In this document: in pieces, positions 1 through 8,640 of the stretch
Layout: each line of letters begins with the position of its first letter
Position numbering within the stretch: the first letter of the stretch is position 1
Assembly: GCA_046349155.1 (NCBI GenBank)
Contig: JAXMCW010000004.1
Coordinates: 186,001 to 250,000, forward strand
Length of the DNA: 64,000 bases
From: Alsobacter sp046349155
Lineage (GTDB): Bacteria; Pseudomonadota; Alphaproteobacteria; Rhizobiales; Beijerinckiaceae
Direction: 5' to 3'
Position numbers and translations under genes: made by a program
The notes under the pieces: model-generated
The model's database searches: none
Told to the model about the DNA's origin: nothing
The model's input: only the letters and a program-made list of their open reading frames with translations

Positions 1-318
1 GTCAACATCTCGACGGCTTGGGTGAGCCAGCCCAGCCCCATGTTCCCGACTTCCGCTGCTTTCCGGGCGAGCCTCGCCGTCTACACCAAGATCTTTTCCG
101 ACACGTTCGCGGCGGACGGCGTGCGCATGAACAACGTTCTGCCGGGCTGGATCGACAGCCTGCCTGCCACCGAGGAACGCCGCGAGAGCGTGCCCATGGG
201 CCGTTATGGGACAGCCGAAGAGATCGCGGCGACCATCGCCTTTCTGGTGTCGGAGGGAGCCGGCTACATCACGGGCCAAAGCCTGAGGGTCGACGGCGGT
301 CTCATCCGATCCGCGTGA
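1..318 (+). CDS. SDR-family oxidoreductase, C-terminal part (cut by window edge)
   Basis: The reading frame is already open at base 1, so the N-terminal NAD-binding half lies outside the window. The visible 105 residues are the C-terminal part of a short-chain dehydrogenase/reductase. They include the post-active-site stretch 'NNVLPGWIDS', the MGRYGTAEEIA motif and the closing 'YITGQSLRVDGG', all typical of classical SDRs. The catalytic Tyr-Lys motif is degenerate in the visible part: a Tyr-x3-Lys ('YTKIF') is present without the usual Ala-Ser-Lys context. SDRs reduce or oxidise hydroxyl groups with NAD(P). It precedes the RuBisCO-like gene by about 580 bases, so operon membership is uncertain. 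The substrate is unknown. Confidence 0.85.
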   Translation, partial: VNISTAWVSQPSPMFPTSAAFRASLAVYTKIFSDTFAADGVRMNNVLPGWIDSLPATEERRESVPMGRYGTAEEIAATIAFLVSEGAGYITGQSLRVDGGLIRSA

Positions 319-896
319 GACAGGACGGGCGACTAGACCTGACCCGGTGCTGGGCGAGGGATGGGTTCGGTCAGGGCGGACAAGGCGCGAGCGCAGGCCG
401 GCAGGGGCGCGCGGCGCAGATTGGAAGCGTGCCGCGATTCGCTCCGGTGGCGGAAGGAAAGCGGCGCTGCTCGCTCCTTCGGCCCGTTGGACGTCGTCAT
501 CCCCTCGCCAGAGGGGGATGAACAACGCGCGCGCGGTGCCGGGCCACCCGCCGCTTGCCCGTGACAAGAAAAGTGGTATGATGAGCATATAAGTTGATCC
601 CTGAAGATGTCATCCGGGAGTCAGGTTTGGACGGCCGTCGGCCTTTGCCTGCGATGATCTCGCGATCCGGGTCCGGCGGCGGCGCGCGTTGCTGCGGACC
701 AGCAGAACCGGCCGACAGGCCTCAGCGCACTCGCGCGAGACCGACGCGCCGGTCGGCCGACGCGAATCCGTGGCGGTGAAAAAATCGGGGAAGTGAACTT
801 CGATGCGAGCTCTCGACAGCTCATGATGGACCGCGCTGTCGACGAGGGGGCACGGCGCGGCCTCGATTTCAACACCAAACCTCCAGAGGGCTGCGG
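319..896 (+). other. Intergenic region upstream of the RuBisCO-like gene
   Basis: This 578-base stretch has no convincing gene. Open frames here are short and GC-driven, with no ribosome-binding site or family resemblance. It contains the promoter/operator candidate at 557-593. A weak Shine-Dalgarno (CCAGAGGG, about 883-890) precedes the ATG at 897. The transcript leader would therefore be about 300 bases long. I see no riboswitch fold that I can recognise in it. Confidence 0.5.
555..593 (+). promoter_or_regulatory. Promoter and GntR-type operator candidate for the RuBisCO-like operon
   Basis: TTGCCC (555-560) and TATGAT (577-582) are separated by 16 bases and fit a sigma-70 promoter. The 20-base block TGGTATGATGAGCATATAAG (574-593) overlaps the -10 element. 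It nearly repeats the reverse complement of 10311-10328 (TGGTATGATGAGTATACA) in front of the ApnO-like gene, and resembles 3760-3774 in front of the sugar importer. The likely binder is the FadR-type regulator encoded at 8641-9372. Promoter and operator functions are inferred from sequence only. Confidence 0.5.
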
Positions 897-2168
897 ATGA
901 CCACCCCCACCTCGCTCGCGGCTCCCCAGGACCGCGTCGTCGCGCGCTACGTTCTCGATACTGCCGAGGATCCGGCCCGGGCCGCCGAGATCATCGCAGG
1001 CGAGCAGTCGAGCGGAACCTTCGTGGCCCTGGCACGCGAGACCAAGGGACTGAAGGAGCGCTCCGGCGCCCGGGTCGAAGAACTCACGATTATGGGCGAG
1101 GCGCCGCAGCCTGGCTTGCCCGGCGCCAAGCAGGGGCCTGTCCTGCGCCGGTGCAGCCTGACTCTCTCATGGCCGCTCGCCAACCTAGGCCCCTCGCTGC
1201 CCAACCTCGTTGCGACCGTCGCCGGCAATCTCTTCGAACTCCATTGCGTCGCCGGGCTGCGGCTCACGGACCTCGCGCTGCCGGACGCGTTTGCGCAGCG
1301 TTATACGGGCCCACGTCACGGCATCGCCGGGACACGAAAGCTGGCCGGCGTCGCGGCGGGACCTCTCATCGGCACGATCATCAAGCCGAGCGTGGGCCTG
1401 TCGCCCGACGAGACGGCTCACGAAGTCGCCAAGCTCGTGGAAGGCGGCATCGACTTCATCAAGGACGACGAGCTGCAGGCCGACGGTCCCCATTGTCCGT
1501 TCGAGCAGCGTGTCAAGGCGGTGATGAAGGTCGTCAACGCTGCCGCCGACCGGACCGGCAAGAAGGCCATGATCGCCTTCAACCTCACCGGCGACCTCGA
1601 CGAGATGCGCCGCCGCCACGACCTCGTCGTCGCCGAGGGGGGAACCTGCGTCATGGCGAGCCTGCATTCGGTCGGCTTCGTCGGCATGCTGGAACTCGCC
1701 CGGCACAGCACCCTGCCCATCCATGGGCACCGCAACGGCTGGGGCTATCTCTCGCGCCATCCCGCACTCGGCTTCGACTATGCGCCGTGGCAGATGCTGT
1801 GGCGCCTCGCCGGCGCCGACCACCTGCACGTGAACGGCCTCGCCAACAAGTTCTGCGAGGACGACGCCAGCGTCATCGCCGCGGCGCGCGCGGTGCTCGC
1901 GCCTGTCTTCCCCGGGGAGCCCATGGCGGCGATGCCCGTCTTCAGTTCGGGGCAGACGGCGCGGCAGGCCCGGGCGACCTATGACGCCGTCGGCACGACC
2001 GACCTGATCTACGCCGCTGGCGGTGGAATCTTCGGCCATCGCGACGGCGTGGCAGCAGGGGTCCGGGCCCTGCGAAAGGCCTGGGACGCGGCCGTGGCGG
2101 GAGAGGCGCTCGACGAGGTCGCGCGCCGCGATCGCGACGTGGCTGGTGCGCTGGACATCGGGCGATGA
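897..2168 (+). CDS. RuBisCO-like protein, 3-oxo-isoapionate-4-phosphate transcarboxylase/hydrolase or decarboxylase type
   Basis: This is a 423-residue RuBisCO large-chain-family protein of the non-photosynthetic RLP group. The carbamylated-lysine motif is clear: 'GGIDFIKDDE' places Lys189, Asp191 and Glu192 at the RuBisCO K201/D203/E204 positions. 'GTIIKPSVGLS' (159-169) keeps the first active-site Lys (K175 equivalent), but the second (K177) is Ser. 'HVNGLANKF' and 'AAGGGIFGH' match the RuBisCO loop 6 region and the phosphate-binding region. It overlaps the DUF1537 kinase by four bases (ATGA). In D-apionate catabolism such RLPs act right after that kinase: OiaT gives 3-phosphoglycerate and glycolate, and OiaX decarboxylates to erythrulose 1-phosphate. 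I cannot separate the two by eye. No erythrulose-phosphate isomerase gene is visible, which mildly favours OiaT. Methionine-salvage RLPs (MtnW) are less likely because no mtn gene is nearby. Confidence 0.8.
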   Translation: MTTPTSLAAPQDRVVARYVLDTAEDPARAAEIIAGEQSSGTFVALARETKGLKERSGARVEELTIMGEAPQPGLPGAKQGPVLRRCSLTLSWPLANLGPSLPNLVATVAGNLFELHCVAGLRLTDLALPDAFAQRYTGPRHGIAGTRKLAGVAAGPLIGTIIKPSVGLSPDETAHEVAKLVEGGIDFIKDDELQADGPHCPFEQRVKAVMKVVNAAADRTGKKAMIAFNLTGDLDEMRRRHDLVVAEGGTCVMASLHSVGFVGMLELARHSTLPIHGHRNGWGYLSRHPALGFDYAPWQMLWRLAGADHLHVNGLANKFCEDDASVIAAARAVLAPVFPGEPMAAMPVFSSGQTARQARATYDAVGTTDLIYAAGGGIFGHRDGVAAGVRALRKAWDAAVAGEALDEVARRDRDVAGALDIGR

Positions 2169-3541
2169 GCGGGACGCCGTCCGCTCTCCCCGACGGGCTG
2201 GTGCTGGCCTTCTATGGCGATGACTTCACCGGCTCGACCGACGCCATGGAGGTCATGGCCTTCGCCGGGCTCGACACGGTCCTGTTCCTCGACGATCCCA
2301 CGCCTGAGCGCCTCGCCCGCTTTCCGTCGGCGCGCGCTGTTGGAATTGCCGGCGTCTCGCGCAGCAGGGATCCGGCTTGGATGGCGGAGAACCTTCCGGC
2401 GCGTTTCGCCTCCCTCGCGCGGCTCGGCGCGCCGCTCCTGCAATACAAGATCTGCTCGACCTTCGACTCCGCCCCGCATGTCGGCTCCATCGGGCGGGCC
2501 GTCGATCTCGGCGTACCGTTCGGCCGCACTCCATTCAGTCCCATGATCGTCGGCGCTCCGCGACTGCGTCGTTTCCAGGCCTTCGGCAATCTGTTCGCGA
2601 CGCTCGACGACGTCGGTTACCGGCTCGATCGACATCCAACCATGTCGCGCCACCCCGTAACGCCCATGGGCGAGGCCGACCTCAGGCTGCATGTCTCTCG
2701 CCAGACGGGCAGGCGCATCGAACTGATCCATTTCGTCCAGCTCAGGCAGGGGCGTGGGCCGGAGCTGCTGGGCAGCCTGGCCGGGCCCGACACGCCGCTC
2801 GTCCTCATCGATGTGCTCGACGAGGAGACGCTCGCCGAAGCGGGGCGCCTCGTCTGGGAGACCCGGGGCGATGGCGTGTTCACCGCCTCCTCCTCCGGCT
2901 TGCAATATGCGCTCGTGGCCCACTGGCGCTCGGAAGGCCTGCTGCCTCCAGAGGCGCCGCCGCCGCGGGCGCCGTCGGTCGAGCGCATCGCCGTGGTCAG
3001 CGGGAGCTGTTCGCCCGGCACCGCCGCCCAGGTCGACTGGGCCGCCGGCCACGGCTTCGACGCGATCCGCCTCGACGCAGCCAGGACTGTCCGGGGCGAG
3101 GGCGAAGCCGAGGCGGCCCGCTGCGCCGAGGCCGCGCTGGCGGCGCTGGGCGCAGGTCGTGATCCGCTCGTCTACTCGGCGTCCGGGCCACAGGATCCCG
3201 CGCTCGCTGGCGTGGCCGACGCGGCCGCCCGAGCCGGCCTCACGCCCGCCCTCGCCAATGCCCGCATCGGAGCCGCGCTCGCCTCCACCCTGCAAAGGGT
3301 GCTGGCGCGAGCGTCTCTGCGCCGCGTCGCCGTCGCCGGTGGCGATACCTCGGGGGAGGTGATGAGCCGCCTCCGCGTCATGGCGCTCACGGCGCTGGCG
3401 CCCCTCGCCCCAGGTTCGCCCTTGTGTACGGCTTGGCCGCACGACCCCGAGCGGGCGTCGGTCGAAGTGGCCCTGAAGGGGGGCCAGATCGGCGGACCGG
3501 ACTTCTTCGGCGCCGTGCGGCGGGGCGCGCCCTTCGCCTGA
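2165..3541 (+). CDS. oiaK: DUF1537 four-carbon acid sugar kinase family protein, probable 3-oxo-isoapionate kinase
   Basis: This 458-residue protein has both DUF1537 halves. The N-terminal domain begins 'LAFYGDDFTGSTDAMEV', matching the family's (A/G)DD(F/L)TG motif for sugar-acid binding. The C-terminal nucleotide-binding domain carries 'VAVAGGDTSGEVM' and a closing 'LKGGQIGGPDFF'. The family phosphorylates C4-C5 sugar acids such as threonate, erythronate, 3-oxo-tetronate and 3-oxo-isoapionate. It is translationally coupled to the RuBisCO-like gene (ATGA at 2165-2168). This pairing is known from the D-apionate pathway, where OiaK makes the RLP's substrate, 3-oxo-isoapionate 4-phosphate. The assignment rests on family plus neighbour. 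A tetronate kinase is the alternative, but that would usually be next to PdxA2 or an OtnI/OtnC pair rather than an RLP. Confidence 0.78.
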   Translation: MSGTPSALPDGLVLAFYGDDFTGSTDAMEVMAFAGLDTVLFLDDPTPERLARFPSARAVGIAGVSRSRDPAWMAENLPARFASLARLGAPLLQYKICSTFDSAPHVGSIGRAVDLGVPFGRTPFSPMIVGAPRLRRFQAFGNLFATLDDVGYRLDRHPTMSRHPVTPMGEADLRLHVSRQTGRRIELIHFVQLRQGRGPELLGSLAGPDTPLVLIDVLDEETLAEAGRLVWETRGDGVFTASSSGLQYALVAHWRSEGLLPPEAPPPRAPSVERIAVVSGSCSPGTAAQVDWAAGHGFDAIRLDAARTVRGEGEAEAARCAEAALAALGAGRDPLVYSASGPQDPALAGVADAAARAGLTPALANARIGAALASTLQRVLARASLRRVAVAGGDTSGEVMSRLRVMALTALAPLAPGSPLCTAWPHDPERASVEVALKGGQIGGPDFFGAVRRGAPFA

Positions 3542-3734
3542 AAAGCGAGGGCCTTTCCCCATCTGACCGAACCGATCTCTCGCCTCTCAATGACGGTTCG
3601 GCCGGCCCAGAAACAGCTCTGGCGGGCGTCAAGCCACGGCCAGCCGTCGAGCCCCGGACGGCGCGGCGACCGGGCCACCCAGCCATGCGCCCTTGGCCAC
3701 GAACGTCCGGCAAACGAGCCGAAGAGGCCTGTCA

Positions 3735-3774
3735 ACTTGACTCAAGTGGTGGACAGATCATATGAGTCTACATG
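3735..3774 (+). promoter_or_regulatory. Promoter with inverted repeat and operator-like site before sugar importer 1
   Basis: In the 325-base gap 3542-3866, TTGACT (3737-3742) and ATATGA (3760-3765) with a 17-base spacer make a good sigma-70 promoter. The -35 element sits in a perfect palindrome, ACTTGA-C-TCAAGT (3735-3747). Bases 3760-3774 (ATATGAGTCTACATG) match 12 of 15 positions of the strand-converted ApnO-side sequence TGATGAGTATACATG, so the same regulator may act here. The rest of the gap shows nothing else I can support. Confidence 0.5.
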
Positions 3775-3866
3775 CTGGAGCTGCGACCTGATCGCAGTCG
3801 TCGCCCAGGGCCGGTGAAACGGCCGCGCGCCCTCGCCGGCTCAACGAAACAGATGGAGGAAACGAC

Positions 3867-4943
3867 ATGCGAATGTGGAAGCACCTCGTGTGCCTCGCCG
3901 CAGCCGCCGGCATGGCTGCCTGTGCCCTGTCCGCGCCCTCGCCGGTCTCGGCGCAGGAGAAGAAGGCGCCGCCCAAGGTTGCCCTGAGCAACGCCTTCCT
4001 GGGCAACGCGTGGCGTCGTTCCATGATCAAGGTCTTCGAGGAGGCGGCCACAAAGGCGCAGAAGGACGGCCTGATCAGCTCCTGGAAGGTCTCCAACGCG
4101 CCCGGCGAAAACTCGGCCACGGAGCAGATCGCCCAGCTCAAGGCGCTTCTGCTCGAGAAGCCGGACATCCTCATCGTCAATCCGGCGAGCGCCACGACAT
4201 TGAACCCGACGCTGAAGCAGGCTTGCGATCAGGGAATAACGGTCGTCGTCTTCGACAGCGCCACCGACTTGCAGTGCGCCTACCTCGTCACCAACAGCTT
4301 CGGCGACTGGGCTCGGCTGTCGACGAAGGCCGTGCTCGACGGAATGGGCGGAAAGGGCAACGTCGTCATCGCGCGCGGGGTGCAGGGTTCGCCGCCGGAG
4401 ACGCAGATGTACGCGGTGCAGACCGAACTGGTGAAGGCCAACCCGAACGTCAAAGTCGTCGCCGAGATCTTCGGTTTCTGCGACAGCGACAAGGCCCAGG
4501 AAGCGCTCCTCGGGACGATCGCAAGCCTGCCGAAGGTCGATGGCGTGATCGGCTGCGGCGAGGGGCTCGGCGCCGTGCAGGCCTTCAAGACGGCTGGACG
4601 TCCTGCTCCGGTCGTGGCCTTCGCCCCGAGTGGCCGGGCGCTGAAGTTCTGGGGAGAAGGCAACGGTGCTCCAGGCTCCGTCGCGGTGATGTCGGACCCT
4701 GGCCAGGGCGTCGCCGCTCTCTTCGCGGCAATCGACATCTACAACGGCAAGAAGGTGCCGCGCGTGACGATCTTCCCGCCGGTGGTCGTCAGCGACGCAG
4801 AGCGGAACAAGTGGATCGCGGCGGTCGGCGAAGATGAGATCGCGTCGTGGCAGTGGACCCAGGCGCTGGTGGACAAGCAGATCCAGGCCAATGTCGACGG
4901 CAAGGTCGCCGAGGCGGCGCTCCCTCCCGTGCCGGTTCGCTAG
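3867..4943 (+). CDS. Sugar ABC transporter substrate-binding protein (CUT2, ribose/xylose type)
   Basis: This 358-residue periplasmic binding protein of the type I (LacI-like) fold begins with a Sec signal peptide of about 30 residues. The likely cleavage is after 'PVSA'. A Cys in 'GMAAC' raises a weaker possibility of lipidation. The mature start 'PKVALSNAFLGNAWRR' and the central 'LLLEKPDILIVNPASAT' are characteristic of CUT2 binding proteins, where the aromatic and Arg residues of the first stretch contact sugar. GATGGAGGA upstream is a strong ribosome-binding site. A hairpin separates it from the ATPase gene. Because the operon sits with RLP, kinase and ApnO-like genes and shares an operator-like motif with them, D-apiose or a derived acid is the likely ligand. 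This is inference. Confidence 0.88.
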   Translation: MRMWKHLVCLAAAAGMAACALSAPSPVSAQEKKAPPKVALSNAFLGNAWRRSMIKVFEEAATKAQKDGLISSWKVSNAPGENSATEQIAQLKALLLEKPDILIVNPASATTLNPTLKQACDQGITVVVFDSATDLQCAYLVTNSFGDWARLSTKAVLDGMGGKGNVVIARGVQGSPPETQMYAVQTELVKANPNVKVVAEIFGFCDSDKAQEALLGTIASLPKVDGVIGCGEGLGAVQAFKTAGRPAPVVAFAPSGRALKFWGEGNGAPGSVAVMSDPGQGVAALFAAIDIYNGKKVPRVTIFPPVVVSDAERNKWIAAVGEDEIASWQWTQALVDKQIQANVDGKVAEAALPPVPVR

Positions 4944-4958
4944 CGGCCCCCCCGGGCG

Positions 4959-4989
4959 GTCGGCCGGCGCGATCCGTGCCGGCCGATCC
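4959..4989 (+). other. GC-rich hairpin between binding-protein and ATPase genes
   Basis: GGTCGGCCGGC (4959-4969) pairs with GCCGGCCGATC (4979-4989), a stem of 11 with one G-U pair and a 9-base loop. It has no U-tract. It is likely a 3'-end stabiliser or partial attenuator that keeps binding-protein mRNA above ATPase mRNA. The other three importers in this window have the same arrangement. Confidence 0.55.
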
Positions 4990-5006
4990 ACCCGCCGATC
5001 CTTCCA

Positions 5007-6491
5007 ATGTGCGAGCTCATGCAGATTGCAGACGCAACCAGGCAGCGGCCGGTCGTAACGGTCAGGCAGGCCGTCAAGAGCTACGGCACGACGCGCGCTC
5101 TTTCCGGGGTCGACCTGGACATCTTCGCAGGGGAAGTCTTCGGCGTCGTCGGCCACAACGGCGCTGGAAAAAGCACGTTGATGAGGGTCCTCACCGGACT
5201 GACCTCCGTCGATTCCGGGCAGGTGGACATCGCGGGCCGGACGGAGCCGGGACCGGAGGGCTATCCGGGCGTCCGCATGGCCTTCCAGGAGGGTTCGCTC
5301 GCGCCCGAACTCACGGTGAAGGAGAACGTGTTCCTGTCGAGCAGCCGGTGTTTTCCGCGCTGGCGCTGGCACGGCTCCGCCTCTGACGCGGCTGCGCGAA
5401 CGCTGGACGAGATCTTTCCCGGGCATGCGATCGGTCCAGATGACTTCGTCGACGATCTTGCGCTGGCGGACCGGCAGCGCGTCGAGATCGCGCGCGCGGC
5501 GATTTCGGTCGGGCTGCGCCTGTTGATTCTCGATGAGCCGACGGAATCCCTGAGTGGTGACGCCGTCGTCAATCTCTACAACTACGTCCGCAAGCTCCGC
5601 GCCCAAGGCGTGGCCATCGTCCTCGTATCGCACCGGCTCAAGGAGGTGCTGTCCGTCTGCGACCGGGTGGCGGTCATGAAGGACGGCGCCGTGGTCGCCC
5701 TTCACCGCGGCGCCGACGTGACGGAGCATGACCTCTTCGTCGCCATGGGCGGCGAAGAGGCCAGTTCGCAGGAGCAGGACAGCAAGCCCTCCGCCGAGGA
5801 ACAGACCGGGAGGACTCCTGCCGTATGCCTCCCGATGAAGACGGTCGACGGCGCCGAGAGCGCCATCGTTGCGTCCACAGGCGAGGTGGTCGGGCTGGCC
5901 GGCATTGCCGGACAAGGACAGGAGGACGTCCTCCAGCGGCTGTGGCGCGCCCGCGCCGGGGAGGGCGGGCCCGGTGGCACGCGCGCCTATGTTCCCGGTG
6001 ACCGGCAGCGATCCGGGATCTTTCCGCTTTGGGATGTAGCCCGCAACCTGACGATCACGGCGCTGCCCGGCCTCGCCCGAAATGGAGTCCGCCAGATCGG
6101 ACGGGAAACGGCGCTGGTCAAGACGTGGGTCAACCGGCTTCAGATACGGGGCGGCGCACAGGCTGCGATCACGGAACTCTCCGGGGGCAATCAGCAGAAG
6201 GTCATCGTTGCGCGAGCCTTCGCGTCGTCCGCGGGCACGATCCTGCTGGACGACCCGTTCCGTGGCGTCGACGTCCATACAAAGGGAGAATTGTACCAGT
6301 TGATCCGGACCGAGGCGGAGAAGGGCCGCATCATCATCTGGTACTCGAGCGAAAACGCGGAGATGCAGCATTGCGACCGGGTCTATGTGCTCCGGGCCGG
6401 CCGGATCGCGGGTGAATTGCAGCGCCAAGGCATCACCGACGAACGCATCATCGCGATGTCCTTCAAGGAAGCGGGAGCGCCCTCACGATGA
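5007..6491 (+). CDS. Sugar ABC transporter ATP-binding protein, two fused nucleotide-binding domains (RbsA/XylG type)
   Basis: This 494-residue tandem ATPase belongs to the CUT2 class. Domain 1 has Walker A 'GHNGAGKST' (around residue 50), a Q-loop 'AFQEGS' and Walker B 'LLILDEPTESLSG'. Its signature motif is degenerate: 'DLALADRQRVEIARA' stands where LSGGQ would be. Domain 2 has no P-loop ('GEVVGLAGIAGQGQED'), as is usual for this class, but has an intact 'LSGGNQQK' signature and 'ILLDDPFRGVDV'. There Asp replaces the catalytic Walker B Glu. One functional ATP site is therefore formed per pair, as in RbsA. It energises import of the sugar bound by the upstream protein. The stop overlaps the start of the first permease (ATGA). 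Confidence 0.92.
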   Translation: MCELMQIADATRQRPVVTVRQAVKSYGTTRALSGVDLDIFAGEVFGVVGHNGAGKSTLMRVLTGLTSVDSGQVDIAGRTEPGPEGYPGVRMAFQEGSLAPELTVKENVFLSSSRCFPRWRWHGSASDAAARTLDEIFPGHAIGPDDFVDDLALADRQRVEIARAAISVGLRLLILDEPTESLSGDAVVNLYNYVRKLRAQGVAIVLVSHRLKEVLSVCDRVAVMKDGAVVALHRGADVTEHDLFVAMGGEEASSQEQDSKPSAEEQTGRTPAVCLPMKTVDGAESAIVASTGEVVGLAGIAGQGQEDVLQRLWRARAGEGGPGGTRAYVPGDRQRSGIFPLWDVARNLTITALPGLARNGVRQIGRETALVKTWVNRLQIRGGAQAAITELSGGNQQKVIVARAFASSAGTILLDDPFRGVDVHTKGELYQLIRTEAEKGRIIIWYSSENAEMQHCDRVYVLRAGRIAGELQRQGITDERIIAMSFKEAGAPSR

Positions 6492-7459
6492 GTTCGGCGG
6501 CGCTGAAACGTCCTCCCGCGCGTTTCGCCAAGGGGCATGTCCGACGGATCGTTCCCACCTGTCTCACGCTGGGCGCGCTTGTCGTCGTCCTACTCGTCTG
6601 CGGCGCGTTGCAGCCTCGAATCTGGTCCCAGGCCGGCCTGACCTTGATCCTGTCGCCCATCGTGGCCCTGGTGATCGCGTCGATGGCCCAGATGGTCATG
6701 ATGAGCGTCGGCGATATCGACCTCGGCATCGGTTACTTCGTCGGCATGATCACGACGGTCACGGCGACGCTGCTGCGAGAGAATCCGGTCGTCGGCGTCT
6801 GTCTTCTCGCCGGCGCTGTCGTCGGGTACGCGCTCCTGGGCGCACTGGTCCAGACCCGATCCGTGCCGTCCCTCATCGTGACGCTGGGCGCGTCGTTCAT
6901 CTGGCTGGGTCTCGGGCTCTTCGCCCTTCCGATCCCGGGCGGAGAAATACCCGACTGGCTCGCGGCCTACGCCATGTGGTCTCCGCCCCTGGCTGTCCCA
7001 TCCCCGCTCATCGTCATGCTGGCGATCACCGCGGTCACGTGGTTCGTGCTGCAACGGACGCGCCTGGGCGTCTCATTCCGCATGCTCGGCAGCAATCCCG
7101 CAGCCCTGGTCCGGTCGGGGCGATCCCCGTTGCTGACGCGCATGGCAGCCTACGCGACCGTCGGGATCCTCGGCGTTCTGGCCGGGACGGCGCTCGCTGC
7201 AGAGATCGGCGGCGGCGACGTGAATTCGGTCCCCGGCTATACGCTCACGACGATCGCTGCGGTCATCCTCGGGGGAGGGATGTTTACCGGCGGTAGGGCG
7301 GTGCCCTGGGGAGCCCTGTTCGGCGCCGTCGCGCTCGGCCTCCTGACGGTCCTCCTCACGCTCCTGAACCTGTCCTCCAACCTCCAGCCGGCCGTTCAGG
7401 GGCTCATTGTGATCGCCGTCCTGGCGGGGCGCCTGTTCGTGGAGCGCCCTGCGCGATGA
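6488..7459 (+). CDS. Sugar ABC transporter permease (CUT2, first of two)
   Basis: A 323-residue inner-membrane permease of the BPD_transp_2 (RbsC/XylH-like) family. Eight to ten hydrophobic segments alternate with short loops. The family stretch 'MVMMSVGDIDLGIGYFVG' (around 72-90) corresponds to the 'GGIDLSVG' signature and 'VILGGGMFTGGRAVPWG' to the conserved coupling region near the C-terminus. The gene overlaps the ATPase and the next permease by four bases each, so translation is coupled. Two different permease subunits mean a heterodimeric channel, whereas many CUT2 systems use one RbsC-type homodimer. Confidence 0.9.
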   Translation: MSSAALKRPPARFAKGHVRRIVPTCLTLGALVVVLLVCGALQPRIWSQAGLTLILSPIVALVIASMAQMVMMSVGDIDLGIGYFVGMITTVTATLLRENPVVGVCLLAGAVVGYALLGALVQTRSVPSLIVTLGASFIWLGLGLFALPIPGGEIPDWLAAYAMWSPPLAVPSPLIVMLAITAVTWFVLQRTRLGVSFRMLGSNPAALVRSGRSPLLTRMAAYATVGILGVLAGTALAAEIGGGDVNSVPGYTLTTIAAVILGGGMFTGGRAVPWGALFGAVALGLLTVLLTLLNLSSNLQPAVQGLIVIAVLAGRLFVERPAR

Positions 7460-8403
7460 GCGGACGACCGAAGCTGTCACTCCCGCCCTGGATCTGGTCG
7501 TTCGCTGCGACACTCGTCGTGCTGATGCTCACCTTCGCCGTGTCCGGCGGAGGGACCGAGACGCTCACGCTCGCCTTCACCATCGCGCCTTATCTCGTGA
7601 TTGTCGGTCTGGGGCAGATGCTCGTCATGAGTGCGGGCCCGGGCAACGTGGACGTGTCCGTCGCAAAGGTCTTCTCGCTGGGCGGGCTCCTGTCCATCGC
7701 CGTGGCCAAGGCGACGGGTTCCTTCCTTCTCGGGCTGGGGGCCGCCATGGGGATGGGACTCGCGATGGGTGCGATCAGCGTCGCCGCTATCCTGCTGGTC
7801 CGCATCCCGCCCATCGTGGCGACGCTCGCGACGAGCCTGTTGGCGTCGGCCGTGTCTCTCACGCTCGCCAAGGGCTTTCAGGGATCTGCAGACCCCACGC
7901 TCAAGGCCTTCCTCGTCTGGGCGCCGTTCGGCATCCCCGCCTTCGCCGTCGTCGTCGCGCTCTTCACGGCCTGCGTCTCGCTCCTGCTGAAGTGGACGAC
8001 CTGGGGGGCGAAGATGCTTGCCTACGGCCAAGCCAGCCGGGCGGCCGACTATGCCGGCATCAACGGCGCGGGGATCCTGACCGCCGTGTACCTGGCGTGC
8101 GGAATGCTCGCGGCTCTCGCCGGTGCCTTGCGGGCCAATTTCTCCGCTCCCAACGTCGAACTCGGCAACGACTACCTGCTCGACTCCATCGCCGCCGTCG
8201 TGATCGGCGGGACCTTGATCACGGGCGGCCGTGCGGTCCCGGCAGGTGTTTGGGGCGGTGCCCTCTTCTTCATCCTGCTCGGTGGCCTGCTGAACCTGAT
8301 CGGATGGAACTACGCCGGGCAGAATGTCCTGAAGGGCATTCTCGTCCTGGCGGTGCTCTTTCTCGCAGGGGGCGCCCCTCTGCTCAGACGACGCGCCGCG
8401 TAG
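7456..8403 (+). CDS. Sugar ABC transporter permease (CUT2, second of two)
   Basis: A 315-residue membrane protein paralogous to the preceding permease. It has multiple hydrophobic helices, 'MLVMSAGPGNVDVSVAKVFSLGG' at the family signature position (Asn-Val-Asp for Gly-Ile-Asp), and 'AVVIGGTLITGGRAVPAG' close to the C-terminus. It starts inside the stop of the first permease (ATGA at 7456). It is the last gene of the importer operon and is followed by a 237-base gap before the regulator gene. Substrate specificity should follow the binding protein at 3867. Confidence 0.9.
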   Translation: MSGRPKLSLPPWIWSFAATLVVLMLTFAVSGGGTETLTLAFTIAPYLVIVGLGQMLVMSAGPGNVDVSVAKVFSLGGLLSIAVAKATGSFLLGLGAAMGMGLAMGAISVAAILLVRIPPIVATLATSLLASAVSLTLAKGFQGSADPTLKAFLVWAPFGIPAFAVVVALFTACVSLLLKWTTWGAKMLAYGQASRAADYAGINGAGILTAVYLACGMLAALAGALRANFSAPNVELGNDYLLDSIAAVVIGGTLITGGRAVPAGVWGGALFFILLGGLLNLIGWNYAGQNVLKGILVLAVLFLAGGAPLLRRRAA

Positions 8404-8640
8404 CGTGAGGAGTTCGAACCCTCGGCGACCTTGACCCCGGAGACCCGCGACGACGAGCCGCCTTGGTCTGGCCAGCCTGCCCGTTGGCGGAATCCGCCGG
8501 CGGCCGTGCCGTTCGCCAGGGACGCTGCAGGCGATCCCGGGCCGCGTTGACGCCCAATTCGTGGACTGCGTATATCTCCGCCGATCTCGCAAGGCCATCG
8601 AACAGCCCGTTCGCGGCCCTTGCACCAGCCGGATGCCCCA

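Noticed and set aside
347..878. Several short open frames before the RuBisCO-like gene
   Set aside because: No ribosome-binding sites, biased composition, no family resemblance; the region is better explained as promoter and leader.
3768..6428. Very long open frame on the minus strand opposite the first sugar importer (about 886 codons)
   Set aside because: It is antisense to clear SBP and ATPase genes with full motifs; the translation is Arg/Gly/Asp-rich low-complexity sequence without any domain, as expected from GC-rich third-position bias.
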